From the NCBI GenBank assembly GCA_022711595.1, contig JAKLET010000014.1:1-60214 (forward strand): 60,214 bases of DNA, given 5' to 3'. Positions 1 to 7,196 of this stretch are shown here, one piece after another. Source of the DNA: Deltaproteobacteria bacterium. GTDB lineage: Bacteria; Desulfobacterota; Syntrophorhabdia; Syntrophorhabdales; Syntrophorhabdaceae. Under the pieces are notes generated by a model, which was not told the origin of the DNA, did no database searches, and saw only the letters and a list, made by a program, of their open reading frames with translations. The position numbers were made by a program, and so were the translations under genes. How positions within the stretch are numbered: position 1 is the first letter of the stretch; every line of letters starts with the position of its first letter.

Positions 1-2
1 AC

Positions 3-1907
3 CCCTTAACCGCAAGCTCCCTCAACAACCTGGCCGGGCTCTACAAATCCATGGGCGACTACGCGAAGGCCGAGCCCCTCTACCGGCGCTCCCTGGCGGT
101 CCGCGAGAAGGCCCTCGGCCCGGACCACCCGAACACCGCAATGTCCCTCAACAACCTGGCCGTGCTCTACACCTCCACCGGCAGGTACCAGGAGGCCATC
201 CCTCTCATGCTCCGCGCACAGCACATAGACAGCGGGCTCATCGACCAGGTGATGGGGTTCACCTCCGAGGACCAGAAGATGAAATTCCTCGCGACGAAGG
301 AAGGCGACCTCCATGCACTCCTCTCCCTCGTCAGTCAATACATGAAGGACTCCAGGGACATATCCTCGAAGTCCCTCACCGTCTGGCTCCAGAGGAAGGG
401 TGTGGTGCTGGAGGCCCAGAAGCGCTTCCAGGACGCCCTTGTCTTCTCCGGTGACCCGGGGGTCGCAGAGAAGTTCCAGGAGCTGGCCCGGGTGAGAGCA
501 CAGCTCTCGAAGCTCATCTTCTCGGGACCCGGCAAGGAAGGACCGGATGCGTACCAAAAAAGGATCGCCGAACTGCAGACACAGAAAGAAAGGCTAGAGG
601 CGGACCTAAGCAGGATGAGCGACACCTTCGCGAAGACAAAGAAGGTAGCGAAGGCGGACACGAGGCGGGTGGCAGATACCCTGCCTGCGGGAAGCTCCCT
701 CATCGACTTCGTCCGCCTGCCCATGTACAACTTCACCGCAAAAGGTAATGAGAAGAAGTGGCTCCTTCCCCGCTACTATGCCTTCATCCTTCCCTCGGGA
801 AGGCCCGGTGACGTCTCCCTCGCAGACTTAGGTGACGCAGGCAAGATAGATAACCTCATAAGGGAGTTAAAGAGGAATATAAGCAACTACCGAGGGGATC
901 CCCAAGGCAAGGAGACATCCCGAATCTCTAAAAAGCTCTATGACCTCGTCTTCTCTCCCATAAGAAAAGAGCTCAAGGACATAAAGGACATCTACATATC
1001 CCCCGATGGGAACCTGAACCTCATCCCCTTTGAGATACTGAAAGGTCCCGACGGCAGGTACCTCATCGAGGACTACACCTTCAACTATCTGGGGAGCGGC
1101 AGGGACATCCTCGGCTTCGGCATGGTAAAGGGCACACCCTCAAAATCACTCGTCATAGGGGACCCCGACTACGACCTCGACGAGACGGGGGTCAATTCGT
1201 CCCTGAGGAAGCTCGGCATCGCCCCCGAGAAACGTTCAGTTGCCACCCGTTCCCGGGACATGTCCTCCAAGGAGTTCCCCCCTCTGACAAACACGAAGGA
1301 GGAAGTGGAGTCCATCGCCTCTCTTATGGGAAAGAAGGACATATCCCTCTTCACGGGCAAGGATGCCCTTGAAGAGGTTCTCTTTGCTTATAAGAGCCCC
1401 AGGGTCCTCCACCTTGCCACTCATGGCTTCTTCCTCTCCGACCAGGACCTCATGGATGAGAAAAGGAAAACCCCGTACGAGAACCCGTTGGTAAGGTCGG
1501 GCATAGTCCTTGCGGGCGCAAACAAGTCGATGAAGACGGGCAGTGATCAGGGTATCGTGACGGCCGAGAAGATCCTTTCCCTCAAACTCCACGACACCGA
1601 CCTCGTTGTCCTCTCCGCCTGCGAGACGGGCTTAGGCGACATAAAGAGCGGGGAGGGGGTCTTTGGCCTGAGGCGCGCATTCACCCAGGCGGGGACGAAG
1701 GGCCTTGTCATGTCCATGTGGAGCGTCCCTGATAAAGAAACGAAAGAGCTCATGGTGAACTTCTACGCCAACGTCTTTCAGAAGAAGATGAAAAGACCGG
1801 AGGCCTTGAGGCAGGCCATCCTGGCAGAAATGTACGAGGTGAAAAAACGCTACGGCACCACCAACCCCTTCTTCTGGGGGGCGTTCGTCTACCTGGGGGA
1901 GCCGTGA
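3..1907 (+). CDS. TPR-CHAT domain protein (caspase-like protease), 5' truncated by window edge
   Basis: The reading frame is open from the first bases, so the start lies outside the window. The visible N-terminus holds at least two TPR units of the kinesin-light-chain type (SLNNLAGLYKSMGDYAKAEP, then SLNNLAVLYTSTGRYQEA). A charged helical linker follows, and then a CHAT domain over roughly the last 330 residues. The putative catalytic dyad is intact: His in HLATHGFF (codon 1422-1424) and Cys in LSACETGLGD (codon 1620-1622). The C-terminus (FWGAFVYLGEP) is typical of CHAT proteins. CHAT proteins are cysteine peptidases related to caspases and separase, and some act as effectors in bacterial defence or regulated cell death. 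The target here is unknown. The gene sits at the edge of a decayed mobile region. Confidence 0.9.
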   Translation, partial: PLTASSLNNLAGLYKSMGDYAKAEPLYRRSLAVREKALGPDHPNTAMSLNNLAVLYTSTGRYQEAIPLMLRAQHIDSGLIDQVMGFTSEDQKMKFLATKEGDLHALLSLVSQYMKDSRDISSKSLTVWLQRKGVVLEAQKRFQDALVFSGDPGVAEKFQELARVRAQLSKLIFSGPGKEGPDAYQKRIAELQTQKERLEADLSRMSDTFAKTKKVAKADTRRVADTLPAGSSLIDFVRLPMYNFTAKGNEKKWLLPRYYAFILPSGRPGDVSLADLGDAGKIDNLIRELKRNISNYRGDPQGKETSRISKKLYDLVFSPIRKELKDIKDIYISPDGNLNLIPFEILKGPDGRYLIEDYTFNYLGSGRDILGFGMVKGTPSKSLVIGDPDYDLDETGVNSSLRKLGIAPEKRSVATRSRDMSSKEFPPLTNTKEEVESIASLMGKKDISLFTGKDALEEVLFAYKSPRVLHLATHGFFLSDQDLMDEKRKTPYENPLVRSGIVLAGANKSMKTGSDQGIVTAEKILSLKLHDTDLVVLSACETGLGDIKSGEGVFGLRRAFTQAGTKGLVMSMWSVPDKETKELMVNFYANVFQKKMKRPEALRQAILAEMYEVKKRYGTTNPFFWGAFVYLGEP

Positions 1908-2028
1908 CTTTGATTTTGCCCAAGGAGGTGGGGGGCATTTAGCTGCAGTGCAGCATCTAGGCGAAGAGGATACAAGAAAAAAGCCACAGACCCGACGGCT
2001 CAGGCCAAGACATAGGGAGAAAGAAAAC

Positions 2029-2139
2029 ATGATACAGAAAAAGTCAGTTAGGATTGGGAAGACAGCGTTATTGCTTGCATCAAAGAAGAGTCACACGGAG
2101 ATAGTCGAACTCTTCAAGCAGGCAGGGGCAAAGGAATAG
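2029..2139 (+). pseudogene. Ankyrin-repeat protein, C-terminal remnant
   Basis: The last 27 or so codons read GKTALLLASKKSHTEIVELF followed by KQAGAKE. This matches the second half of an ankyrin repeat (G-TAL--A---GH-EIV-LL---GA) at its usual C-terminal position. Only one repeat is present. An ankyrin protein needs several, so this is a gene end left behind after a deletion or insertion. The upstream codons (from ATG 2029, or 1948 in the same frame) do not resemble any domain. Translation is doubtful. Confidence 0.5.
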
Positions 2140-2198
2140 ATCAGGTGCAATGAACCCCGTCTTCCGTAAGTATTCGCGTACCTGGGGGAACTGACCTG

Positions 2199-2220
2199 TG
2201 CCCAATAAGCCGGTCCAGTT
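2199..2220 (+). repeat. IS-end-like repeat, copy 1
   Basis: TGCCCAATAAGCCGGTCCAG recurs with two mismatches at 9755-9776. A related core (ATAAACCGG) occurs inverted at the left end of the IS3 remnant near 7020-7049. The likeliest reading is the terminal inverted repeat of a lost insertion sequence. Confidence 0.4.
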
Positions 2221-2376
2221 TCTATTTTGCGGTGCGGTAAATATAGCTTCAACCGACCTTTTAGATACGACCCGAGGTAGGTCCAACGCTTGATTAGTTC
2301 CGATTTAGTTCTGACGGGTAGTCTTATGTGTATTCAACTCTCTGATATTTTAGGGCTATTCAGAATCATCAGTTGT

Positions 2377-2401
2377 ATTCGATTCCCATGCACTTCCGCC
2401 A
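2377..2401 (+). other. selC (tRNA-Sec) 3'-end relic, att-like
   Basis: The sequence carries a T-loop (TTCGATT), CCCAT, an eight-base acceptor strand GCACTTCC, discriminator G and CCA. An eight-base acceptor followed by G-CCA is the signature of selenocysteine tRNA; E. coli selC ends GATCTTCC-G-CCA. The 5' side (TTGTA) does not pair as a T-stem, so homology starts at the T-loop and no full tRNA is present. Partial tRNA 3' ends like this are left by tyrosine-recombinase integration. A second copy in the same orientation lies at 7079-7106. Confidence 0.6.
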
Positions 2402-2571
2402 TTAATTTATCATATCGATATAGTTATGCCCTCTCCATCTGCCTGTCCGAGGGGTCCCGGTGGAACTGGAGGATGGTGGCCATGGCAAGCAGGGACGGCG
2501 AGATGTAGAGGGCGTCCGTTGTCCAGATTAAGTCACGGCTGACGACCTGAGGGTCTTTATTAACAGACTGT

Positions 2572-2877
2572 CTAATCCGCAGCTCGTTTTTCCTCTACAA
2601 TCTGATAGACTTCTTTCCTGTGAATGATACCGAGGACCAGTATATCGCTACCCTGAACTCGAAAAACGACACGGTAGTCCCCAACACGGAGTTTCCAGTA
2701 TCCCTTCAGCGTTCTTCTGAGAGGTTCACCGTATTCCTGGGGCGCGACGAGAAGCCTTGTCTCTATGGCCCGTTTGATCCTGGCAGCGGTCCGTTTGTCG
2801 AGCCTGGGGATATCTTCTGTTTTTACTGATGGGTGGTACTTAAGCGTGTAGCCCACGTCAGCCCCAGACATCCTCAT
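2572..2877 (-). CDS. RelE/ParE-family toxin
   Basis: This is a 101-residue protein with the RelE-fold pattern: a basic N-terminal helix pair (DKRTAARIKRAIETRL), then L-R-LKGYWKLRVGDYRVVFRVQ and the terminal strand ILVLGIIHRKEVYQIV. Family members act mostly as ribosome-dependent mRNA interferases (RelE) or gyrase inhibitors (ParE). The G-Y-WKLRVGDYRV-F block favours the RelE/YafQ-like side. The start overlaps the end of the upstream antitoxin gene by 20 bases, so the two are probably translationally coupled. A second ATG two codons downstream (2871) is an equally good start. Confidence 0.85.
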   Translation of the reverse strand: MRMSGADVGYTLKYHPSVKTEDIPRLDKRTAARIKRAIETRLLVAPQEYGEPLRRTLKGYWKLRVGDYRVVFRVQGSDILVLGIIHRKEVYQIVEEKRAAD

Positions 2878-3085
2878 GGGTTAACGGTTTTTTTGCGCTG
2901 AACGTTTTTTCCCTGTGCTCGGCAAAGGCGGCAAGGACAAGGTCTTCACGAAGCTCGATCGCTTCTCTGATAAGGTCCCTCACCACCATCGATTTTGACA
3001 ATCCCTGCCTTTTAGCTATTTCATCAACCGCCGCATAAAGCGGTTTTTCTAACACCACATTTACTCTTGCGTTTTTCGTCGGCAT
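2858..3085 (-). CDS. Ribbon-helix-helix antitoxin (CopG/RHH type)
   Basis: This is a 75-residue protein with an N-terminal RHH pattern: beta strand ARVNVVLEKPLYAAVDEIAK, then helix GLSKSMVVRDLIREAIELRE. The C-terminal tail (KTFSAKKPLTHEDVWG) is the part expected to wrap the RelE toxin. The start is set at MPTKNARV because AAAGGAGT lies 5 to 12 bases upstream. The longer frame that begins at 3115 would read through the operator palindrome. The pair 2858-3085 / 2572-2877 is a standard type II module, autoregulated through the site at 3103-3119. Confidence 0.85.
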   Translation of the reverse strand: MPTKNARVNVVLEKPLYAAVDEIAKRQGLSKSMVVRDLIREAIELREDLVLAAFAEHREKTFSAKKPLTHEDVWG

Positions 3086-3102
3086 GGCAACTCCTTTCGT
3101 GA

Positions 3103-3119
3103 ATAAGTGTAACACTTAT
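3103..3119. promoter_or_regulatory. Operator palindrome of the toxin-antitoxin operon
   Basis: ATAAGTGTAACACTTAT is a perfect inverted repeat: eight-base arms around one central base. It lies 18 bases upstream of the antitoxin start, where an RHH antitoxin normally binds to repress its own operon. Binding itself is inferred. Confidence 0.6.
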
Positions 3120-3380
3120 GATACACCACGTCAAGCACACCTTTCGCGAATCCGAATCAGCAAATCAGCGGGGTCAACCAGTGTGCCGGTGACGAGCTTT
3201 CCGGGTGGGTTCGATAAGGGGCCGCGCATTTCCTGCTGTCTTGCCGGTCCTGCTTGACCTTGGCTTTCACTTCAATTTTCAGTGAATTGTTCCTGAGTTT
3301 AAAAAAACGATTGACCGTCTTTCCTCCAATGTCTATGATTGCCATTAGGTCAATCAAATGGATTCGATAGGAGGCGGGTT

Positions 3381-3647
3381 ATGAAAAAGATCCTTGCAGG
3401 TTCGATGGCAGTGATTTTCATAATGACGATGGTCATTCTGTCAAGCGGCACCGTCAATGCGAAAGGCAGCTATAATGAGTGTGTAAATAGCTGCGATCGT
3501 GATTATAACAGGTGCATGGATAATCAAAGAAAGGCTCCTAAAAACTTGCGTGACCCGATAAAGTGCATTAATCAGAAAGATGCCTGCGTTAACAAATGCA
3601 TCAAGGAGTGGGACCGCAAAGATAAGGATGTGCCGACGGGTAAATAA
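3381..3647 (+). CDS. Small exported cysteine-rich protein
   Basis: This 88-residue protein starts with a clear signal peptide (MKKILAGSMAVIFIMTMVIL, cleavage after VNA-KG). The mature part carries six cysteines in two spaced sets (ECVNSCDRDYNRC and KCINQKDACVNKC), which suggests disulfides in the periplasm. The start follows GGAGGCGGGTT, six bases before the ATG; the longer upstream frame has no such site. No function is recognised. It stands alone between the toxin-antitoxin module and IS debris. Confidence 0.75.
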   Translation: MKKILAGSMAVIFIMTMVILSSGTVNAKGSYNECVNSCDRDYNRCMDNQRKAPKNLRDPIKCINQKDACVNKCIKEWDRKDKDVPTGK

Positions 3648-3695
3648 ACGGATGGCAACGGGAGGGTCAGGGCAACCCCTGACCTGCCGCCGTTT
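3646..3695. terminator. Long hairpin at the end of the exported-protein gene
   Basis: GGTCAGGG (3665-3672) pairs perfectly with CCCTGACC (3677-3684) around a CAAC loop. The outer AAACGG / CCGTTT (3646-3651 / 3690-3695) extends the stem. No strong T-run follows on either strand, so this may be a stabilising 3' hairpin rather than a true intrinsic terminator. Confidence 0.5.
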
Positions 3696-3731
3696 GTAAT
3701 CCGGTTTCGTTTTAACTCGTGGCAACAATTG

Positions 3732-3962
3732 TCATATTGGCTGCCGGAGACGGGACAGAAGATAGTCGATAAACGGCTTGAAGGGGTCGAGCTTGCTGCA
3801 GCGTGCGTTCGGGCGCTCCCCCGATGGCGCCCTGCCGCGTGCAAGTGCCCGGGTCACCGTTTTGGGGTAGACCCCCAGTTCCTCTGCAATATCTTTTTTG
3901 TAAACGCCTTTTTCTGCCAGTTTCTTGATCTCCATCCAGTCCTCCTTTCTGAGCATCGGCAT
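3732..3962 (-). pseudogene. istA: IS21-family transposase IstA, N-terminal fragment
   Basis: The first 70 or so residues (MPMLRKEDWMEIKKLAEKGV, then DIAEELGVYPKTVTRAL) form the helix-turn-helix that begins IS21 IstA proteins, followed by the usual basic linker and S-KLDPFKPFIDYLL. The frame then ends at a stop. A full IstA has about 400-500 residues with a DDE core and is followed by istB, neither of which is present. A good Shine-Dalgarno-like AAAGGAGG lies inside the coding start rather than before it. This is a dead remnant that abuts an IS481 fragment on the other strand. Confidence 0.75.
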
Positions 3963-4039
3963 ACCCCCCGGGATAGAATGTATCCGCAAAGCGTATACCG
4001 GAATGGTTCATCGAGGGGACATTTTACTCCGGCGATTTA

Positions 4040-4426
4040 GGTACTTTTACCACCGGCGCTGACACCGTAGAGCACATTCTCACCGACAACGGAAAAGAAT
4101 ACTGCGGCAGGCCGATGGTCCATCCCTACGAGATATTCCTGGAGCTGAACGATATCGAACATCGGAGAACGCAGGTGGCAAGGCCCAGAACCAACGGATT
4201 TGTGGAACGCTTCAACCGGACCGTCCTCGATGAGTTCTTACGCGAAGCATTCCGCAAGACCCTCTATCTTTCTGTTGAAGAACTGCAGGCCGACCTTGAT
4301 GAATGGCTTATCTTCTACAATACCGAACGGCCCCACCAGGGATACCGGAACAGAGGGAGACGGCCTGTTGAGACTATTCAAATGGGACGGGAACTGAAAG
4401 AACAGATGACGACAGAGGCGGCATAA
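4040..4426 (+). pseudogene. IS481-family transposase, C-terminal DDE fragment
   Basis: The frame is open from about 4019 without a start codon and reads HILTDNGKEYCGRP, HPYEIFLELNDIEHRRTQVA, RPRTNGFVERFNRTVLDEF and YNTERPHQGYRNRGRRP. These are the second Asp and the Glu region of a DDE integrase core, and the GFVERFN and ERPH motifs place it in the IS481 group. The N-terminal HTH and the first catalytic Asp are missing. The break lies next to the start of the IS21 fragment, so one element probably inserted into or deleted the other. Confidence 0.8.
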
Positions 4427-4556
4427 TCATCATGACTGAAGGGATGCTGACTGTCCGGGAAGAGGTTGATTTATACATTTTATTATTGTAAAAAGAAACT
4501 GATTATATATAATCGAATGAGCGCAATTAAATTCAGAGTGGCAGGGAGGAGCGTCT

Positions 4557-4820
4557 ATGAAGAAAACATTGATAGTATTGTTCGCGGGATTTATTGTCCT
4601 TGTGTTTGCTTGCAATCCTGCTGTGTCTGCTGATACCCCGGTCAAAGTTGACGCAACGAAAATGGATTCTACTAAGAAAAAGAACGAATCGAAGGAAATA
4701 AAAGGGAAGACAGAGAAGAATGTACCCAAAACGACTGTTAACGCTTTAGGAGAAACTGCACCAAAATCCTCGATACCAATTGGTAAGAGCACAAATGCCT
4801 TGAAACAAAATACGAGGTAA
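4557..4820 (+). CDS. Small exported lysine-rich protein
   Basis: This 87-residue protein has a signal peptide (MKKTLIVLFAGFIVLVFACN, then PAVSA-DT). FACN offers a possible but poor lipobox. The mature region is hydrophilic, low in complexity and rich in Lys, Thr and Ser (KMDSTKKKNESKEIKGK). GGGAGGAGCG lies about six bases before the ATG, which supports the start. A 203-codon antisense frame over the same bases is its shadow. No family is recognised. It lies directly after the IS481 fragment. Confidence 0.65.
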   Translation: MKKTLIVLFAGFIVLVFACNPAVSADTPVKVDATKMDSTKKKNESKEIKGKTEKNVPKTTVNALGETAPKSSIPIGKSTNALKQNTR

Positions 4821-5123
4821 CTCCTGGCTTTATTGCTCATATAGTGTGCTGCCCTTTGAAGATTCGTGGTGCGTGGTCGAGCATGATAAGCTTGTCGAAT
4901 TGGTCGGAGAAAAAACCAACTGGTTGAACGCTGACTCCTGGAATCAGAAGGGACGCTATCACTCTCATTCTCCAAACAGGGAGGAGGCGTTGAGGGAATA
5001 CAGGATGTGATCAGGGAATCGAAAAGCAATTGATCTATCAAACTAGGTGTTTGAAATCCGACGGCATCGTCAGCTAGATTAATTAAACCGCAGTTCCAGG
5101 CACCACAATCAGTCTGACGCTCA

Positions 5124-6695
5124 CTATTCCCGCAGCGTTGATCTCGGTATCGGATATTTATTTATCAGCGGTTGATACAGGGGAATATTGCGGACAAAAA
5201 TATTGGCCACCTTGTCGTCATAAATCAGTCGCCAGCCATTGCAGCGCTGCAAATGGCGTGACAACGGCGAGTCGGCATCAAAAATGACCCAGTTCATGTC
5301 ATATTTTCTCATAACTGATTCCCAGTCTCTATCGATGTTTTTGATCTTGAAATATTCCTTGATCCGGTAAGCCCCGTACATATCAAGCCTGCCGTCAATA
5401 AATACGCGGTATTGAGGCCAGGCTGCATATATGACATAATCTCCGAATTCGTCGTTATTGAACATGTTGCCCGGTATTCTCTCCCGTTTCAGGAATTCAA
5501 CCGCTGCCACAGGTTTTATTTTTTTATCAAATGTGATCACATTGCCACTTTGTGCCAGAAGAAACGAAACCATCAAAGCTGTGGCTATTGGCCATAGAAA
5601 GCCGCGTGCCCGACCATCAATTGCCGCAATTTTGACATCTTGACAACGCAGCCAGGCAATTGTCCTCCCGCCCAACTTTTCAGTATATCCATCCGCCAAA
5701 CGAGCTGCTATAGGTGATGCTATGATGGCAAATAAGGCAATATAGCGCTCCGAACATAGTGCCATATCGAGAAAGAATAGCAGAAGGCCCAGTTCAATAA
5801 TGTTTGGCCTTCGGCGTGAGATTGCCAGCAGGGCCAGGATAGATAGCAGGAACACCCTGAAGGGGAAAACCCCCATATCGTGGAAATCCGGTGACGCCCA
5901 TTCCACGATATGATCCATGATATAGCTGTCGAAAACCAATCTGAAAGGGAAGAAGAAGATATCGTAGCCAAATGGGTTGCAAAGCGCAGCTGCCATGCAG
6001 AGAACAGTGATCTTGAGAATGAACCGCCATTTTCGTTTCGCTGCTTCTCTCAGGGTCTTCTCACCAAAACGGGACAATATAAGATTACCGGCGCCATAGA
6101 GGCCAAGAAGGATAAAGCCTGCGATGAAGCCGCCATGCAAATTGACCCAGAGAAGCATCAGAAGGGGTAAAAAATAAAGTGGGCCGCTGTCGTCGTGCTG
6201 GTAACGGTCCAGCCAGTCGTACCAGACGACCATCATCAATAGTGAGAAAATATGCGGGCGAGCCAGCCAGTGTAGCATAGAAGAAGCTGCTGCAAGCATA
6301 ACCAGGATCAGCGGGATCAGGACGTGACCGTTGATCCGACGCAGCATCCTAAGCAACAGGTAATGGACCAGCGCGATAAGTCCCGCGAAAAAAACGACAA
6401 TACCAGTGAGGCCGGATAGATTGTGCACGGCGGCCATAATGACCTCGGAAAGCCACTCATGCGCTGTCCAAGAAAGCGGCGGTTCAATAAAGGAAAACAG
6501 GTCCTGGCGTGGAATGGTGAACGTTTTGATGATATATTCGCCAGTCCGGATATGAAAGCCCGTGTCGCCGTCATTTAGGAGCCTTTGCCCGAAATTAATG
6601 GTCAGAAAACAAAAGAGGATCGCAAAGAACATATCAGCAATTCTGGGTATCAAAAAACGTTGAATTCTGGTCGCGCTTATATTCCGGACGGTCAT
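5124..6695 (-). CDS. Polytopic membrane protein, glycosyltransferase-C-like
   Basis: The protein has 523 residues and about ten to eleven hydrophobic segments. A long extramembrane loop after the first segment holds LLNDGDTGFHIRTGEYI and SWTAHEWLSEV, and a soluble C-terminal domain of about 130 residues holds NNDEFGDYVIYAAWPQYRVF and IDGRLDMYG. Acidic residues in the first loop plus a soluble tail fit the broad GT-C group of lipid-linked sugar transferases and related PMT/YfhO-type proteins, but no specific family is certain. The start is set at ATG 6695; an in-frame ATG at 6740 is possible and neither has a clear ribosome-binding site. A polyprenol-phosphate mannosyltransferase gene lies beyond an IS remnant and could supply the sugar donor. 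Confidence 0.75.
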   Translation of the reverse strand: MTVRNISATRIQRFLIPRIADMFFAILFCFLTINFGQRLLNDGDTGFHIRTGEYIIKTFTIPRQDLFSFIEPPLSWTAHEWLSEVIMAAVHNLSGLTGIVVFFAGLIALVHYLLLRMLRRINGHVLIPLILVMLAAASSMLHWLARPHIFSLLMMVVWYDWLDRYQHDDSGPLYFLPLLMLLWVNLHGGFIAGFILLGLYGAGNLILSRFGEKTLREAAKRKWRFILKITVLCMAAALCNPFGYDIFFFPFRLVFDSYIMDHIVEWASPDFHDMGVFPFRVFLLSILALLAISRRRPNIIELGLLLFFLDMALCSERYIALFAIIASPIAARLADGYTEKLGGRTIAWLRCQDVKIAAIDGRARGFLWPIATALMVSFLLAQSGNVITFDKKIKPVAAVEFLKRERIPGNMFNNDEFGDYVIYAAWPQYRVFIDGRLDMYGAYRIKEYFKIKNIDRDWESVMRKYDMNWVIFDADSPLSRHLQRCNGWRLIYDDKVANIFVRNIPLYQPLINKYPIPRSTLRE

Positions 6696-6756
6696 TTCGA
6701 TTCTGTAACATATTATGTCAAAGGTTGGCAAGCTGCACATACAAAGAAAAGAAGGA

Positions 6757-6903
6757 CTGGCCAGCGGTCGAAGACCGATCTGGTCTTATGAACAGAATCC
6801 CGGTGATGCCGACCTTGCAGATCACCTCCTTGACCGGCGTCCCCAGGTCAACCTGTTTCGGGGTGAACGCGAGCTGCTCGTCCGTGAACTTCGATGTCTA
6901 CAT
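6757..6903 (-). pseudogene. IS3-family OrfA transposase, decayed N-terminal fragment
   Basis: Read on the minus strand from ATG 6903, the second codon is TAG, followed by TSKFTDEQLAFTPKQVDLGT, then PVKEVICKVGIT. This closely matches the start of IS3/IS407-type OrfA proteins (MKTSKFTDEQIAFALKQAE-GTPVEEVCRKMGIS). Homology fades after about 45 codons. A GGGAGG site precedes the ATG at the usual distance. The nonsense codon and the truncation make it dead. Confidence 0.7.
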
Positions 6904-7049
6904 GGCAAAAGCCTCCCTGTCTATTTTGCCGGAAAACTAACATTTTGTGGTGTCTAGTTTCTTGGTCCATAGCAATAATTCTAAGGCTATTACTACAACT
7001 TATTTTTGGTTTGTATGAGTGTCCGGTTTATACGGGGGGGGCACTACAG
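6757..7049 (-). mobile_element. IS3-family remnant, left end plus start of orfA
   Basis: Upstream of the orfA fragment, the minus strand runs through a non-coding leader to TGTAGTGCCCCCCCCGTATA, then AACCGGACA. This is a plausible IS end that begins at 7049. The right end and orfB are gone. The element stops about 30 bases short of the selC relic at 7079. Confidence 0.5.
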
Positions 7050-7078
7050 CTTGAAGGTTTTTCAACGGAAACTGGCGG

Positions 7079-7106
7079 ATGGGTTCGATTCCTATGCACT
7101 TCCGCA
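7079..7106 (+). other. selC (tRNA-Sec) 3'-end relic, att-like, second copy
   Basis: ATGGG, T-loop TTCGATT and CCTAT form a T-arm. The eight-base acceptor strand GCACTTCC, G and CA follow. It shares GATTCCYATGCACTTCCGC with the copy at 2377, in the same orientation and about 4.7 kb away. This copy keeps both sides of the T-stem but has lost the final CCA. The upstream bases do not form the rest of a tRNA. Confidence 0.6.
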
Positions 7107-7196
7107 GCCTGTTTAATATCGGGGCCTGTCATGGTCCTGCTCGCGCCGCAGGCTTGACATCGGAGGGAGATTGTGCTTGTTGATTGTTAAGGAACA

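Larger units (their letters stand above)
1908..2571. other. Gene-poor decayed interval
   Basis: No intact gene is supported between the CHAT gene and the toxin-antitoxin pair. The interval holds an ankyrin-repeat scrap (2029-2139), an IS-end-like repeat (2199-2220) and a selC 3'-end relic (2377-2401), each listed separately. A short plus-strand frame at 2290-2508 has no ribosome-binding site and no family resemblance. Confidence 0.6.

Noticed and set aside
3157-3357. Minus-strand 66-codon frame between the toxin-antitoxin pair and the exported protein
   Set aside because: It has no ribosome-binding site and no family resemblance, and it lies in decayed intergenic sequence.
4430-5041. Minus-strand frame of 203 codons over the small exported protein
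   Set aside because: It has no ribosome-binding site and no domain, and it is antisense to a gene with a signal peptide and good start.
7020-7110. A complete selC tRNA gene near 7.1 kb
   Set aside because: Only the T-arm and acceptor 3' strand are present. No GGAAGTGC 5' half or anticodon arm can be found upstream.
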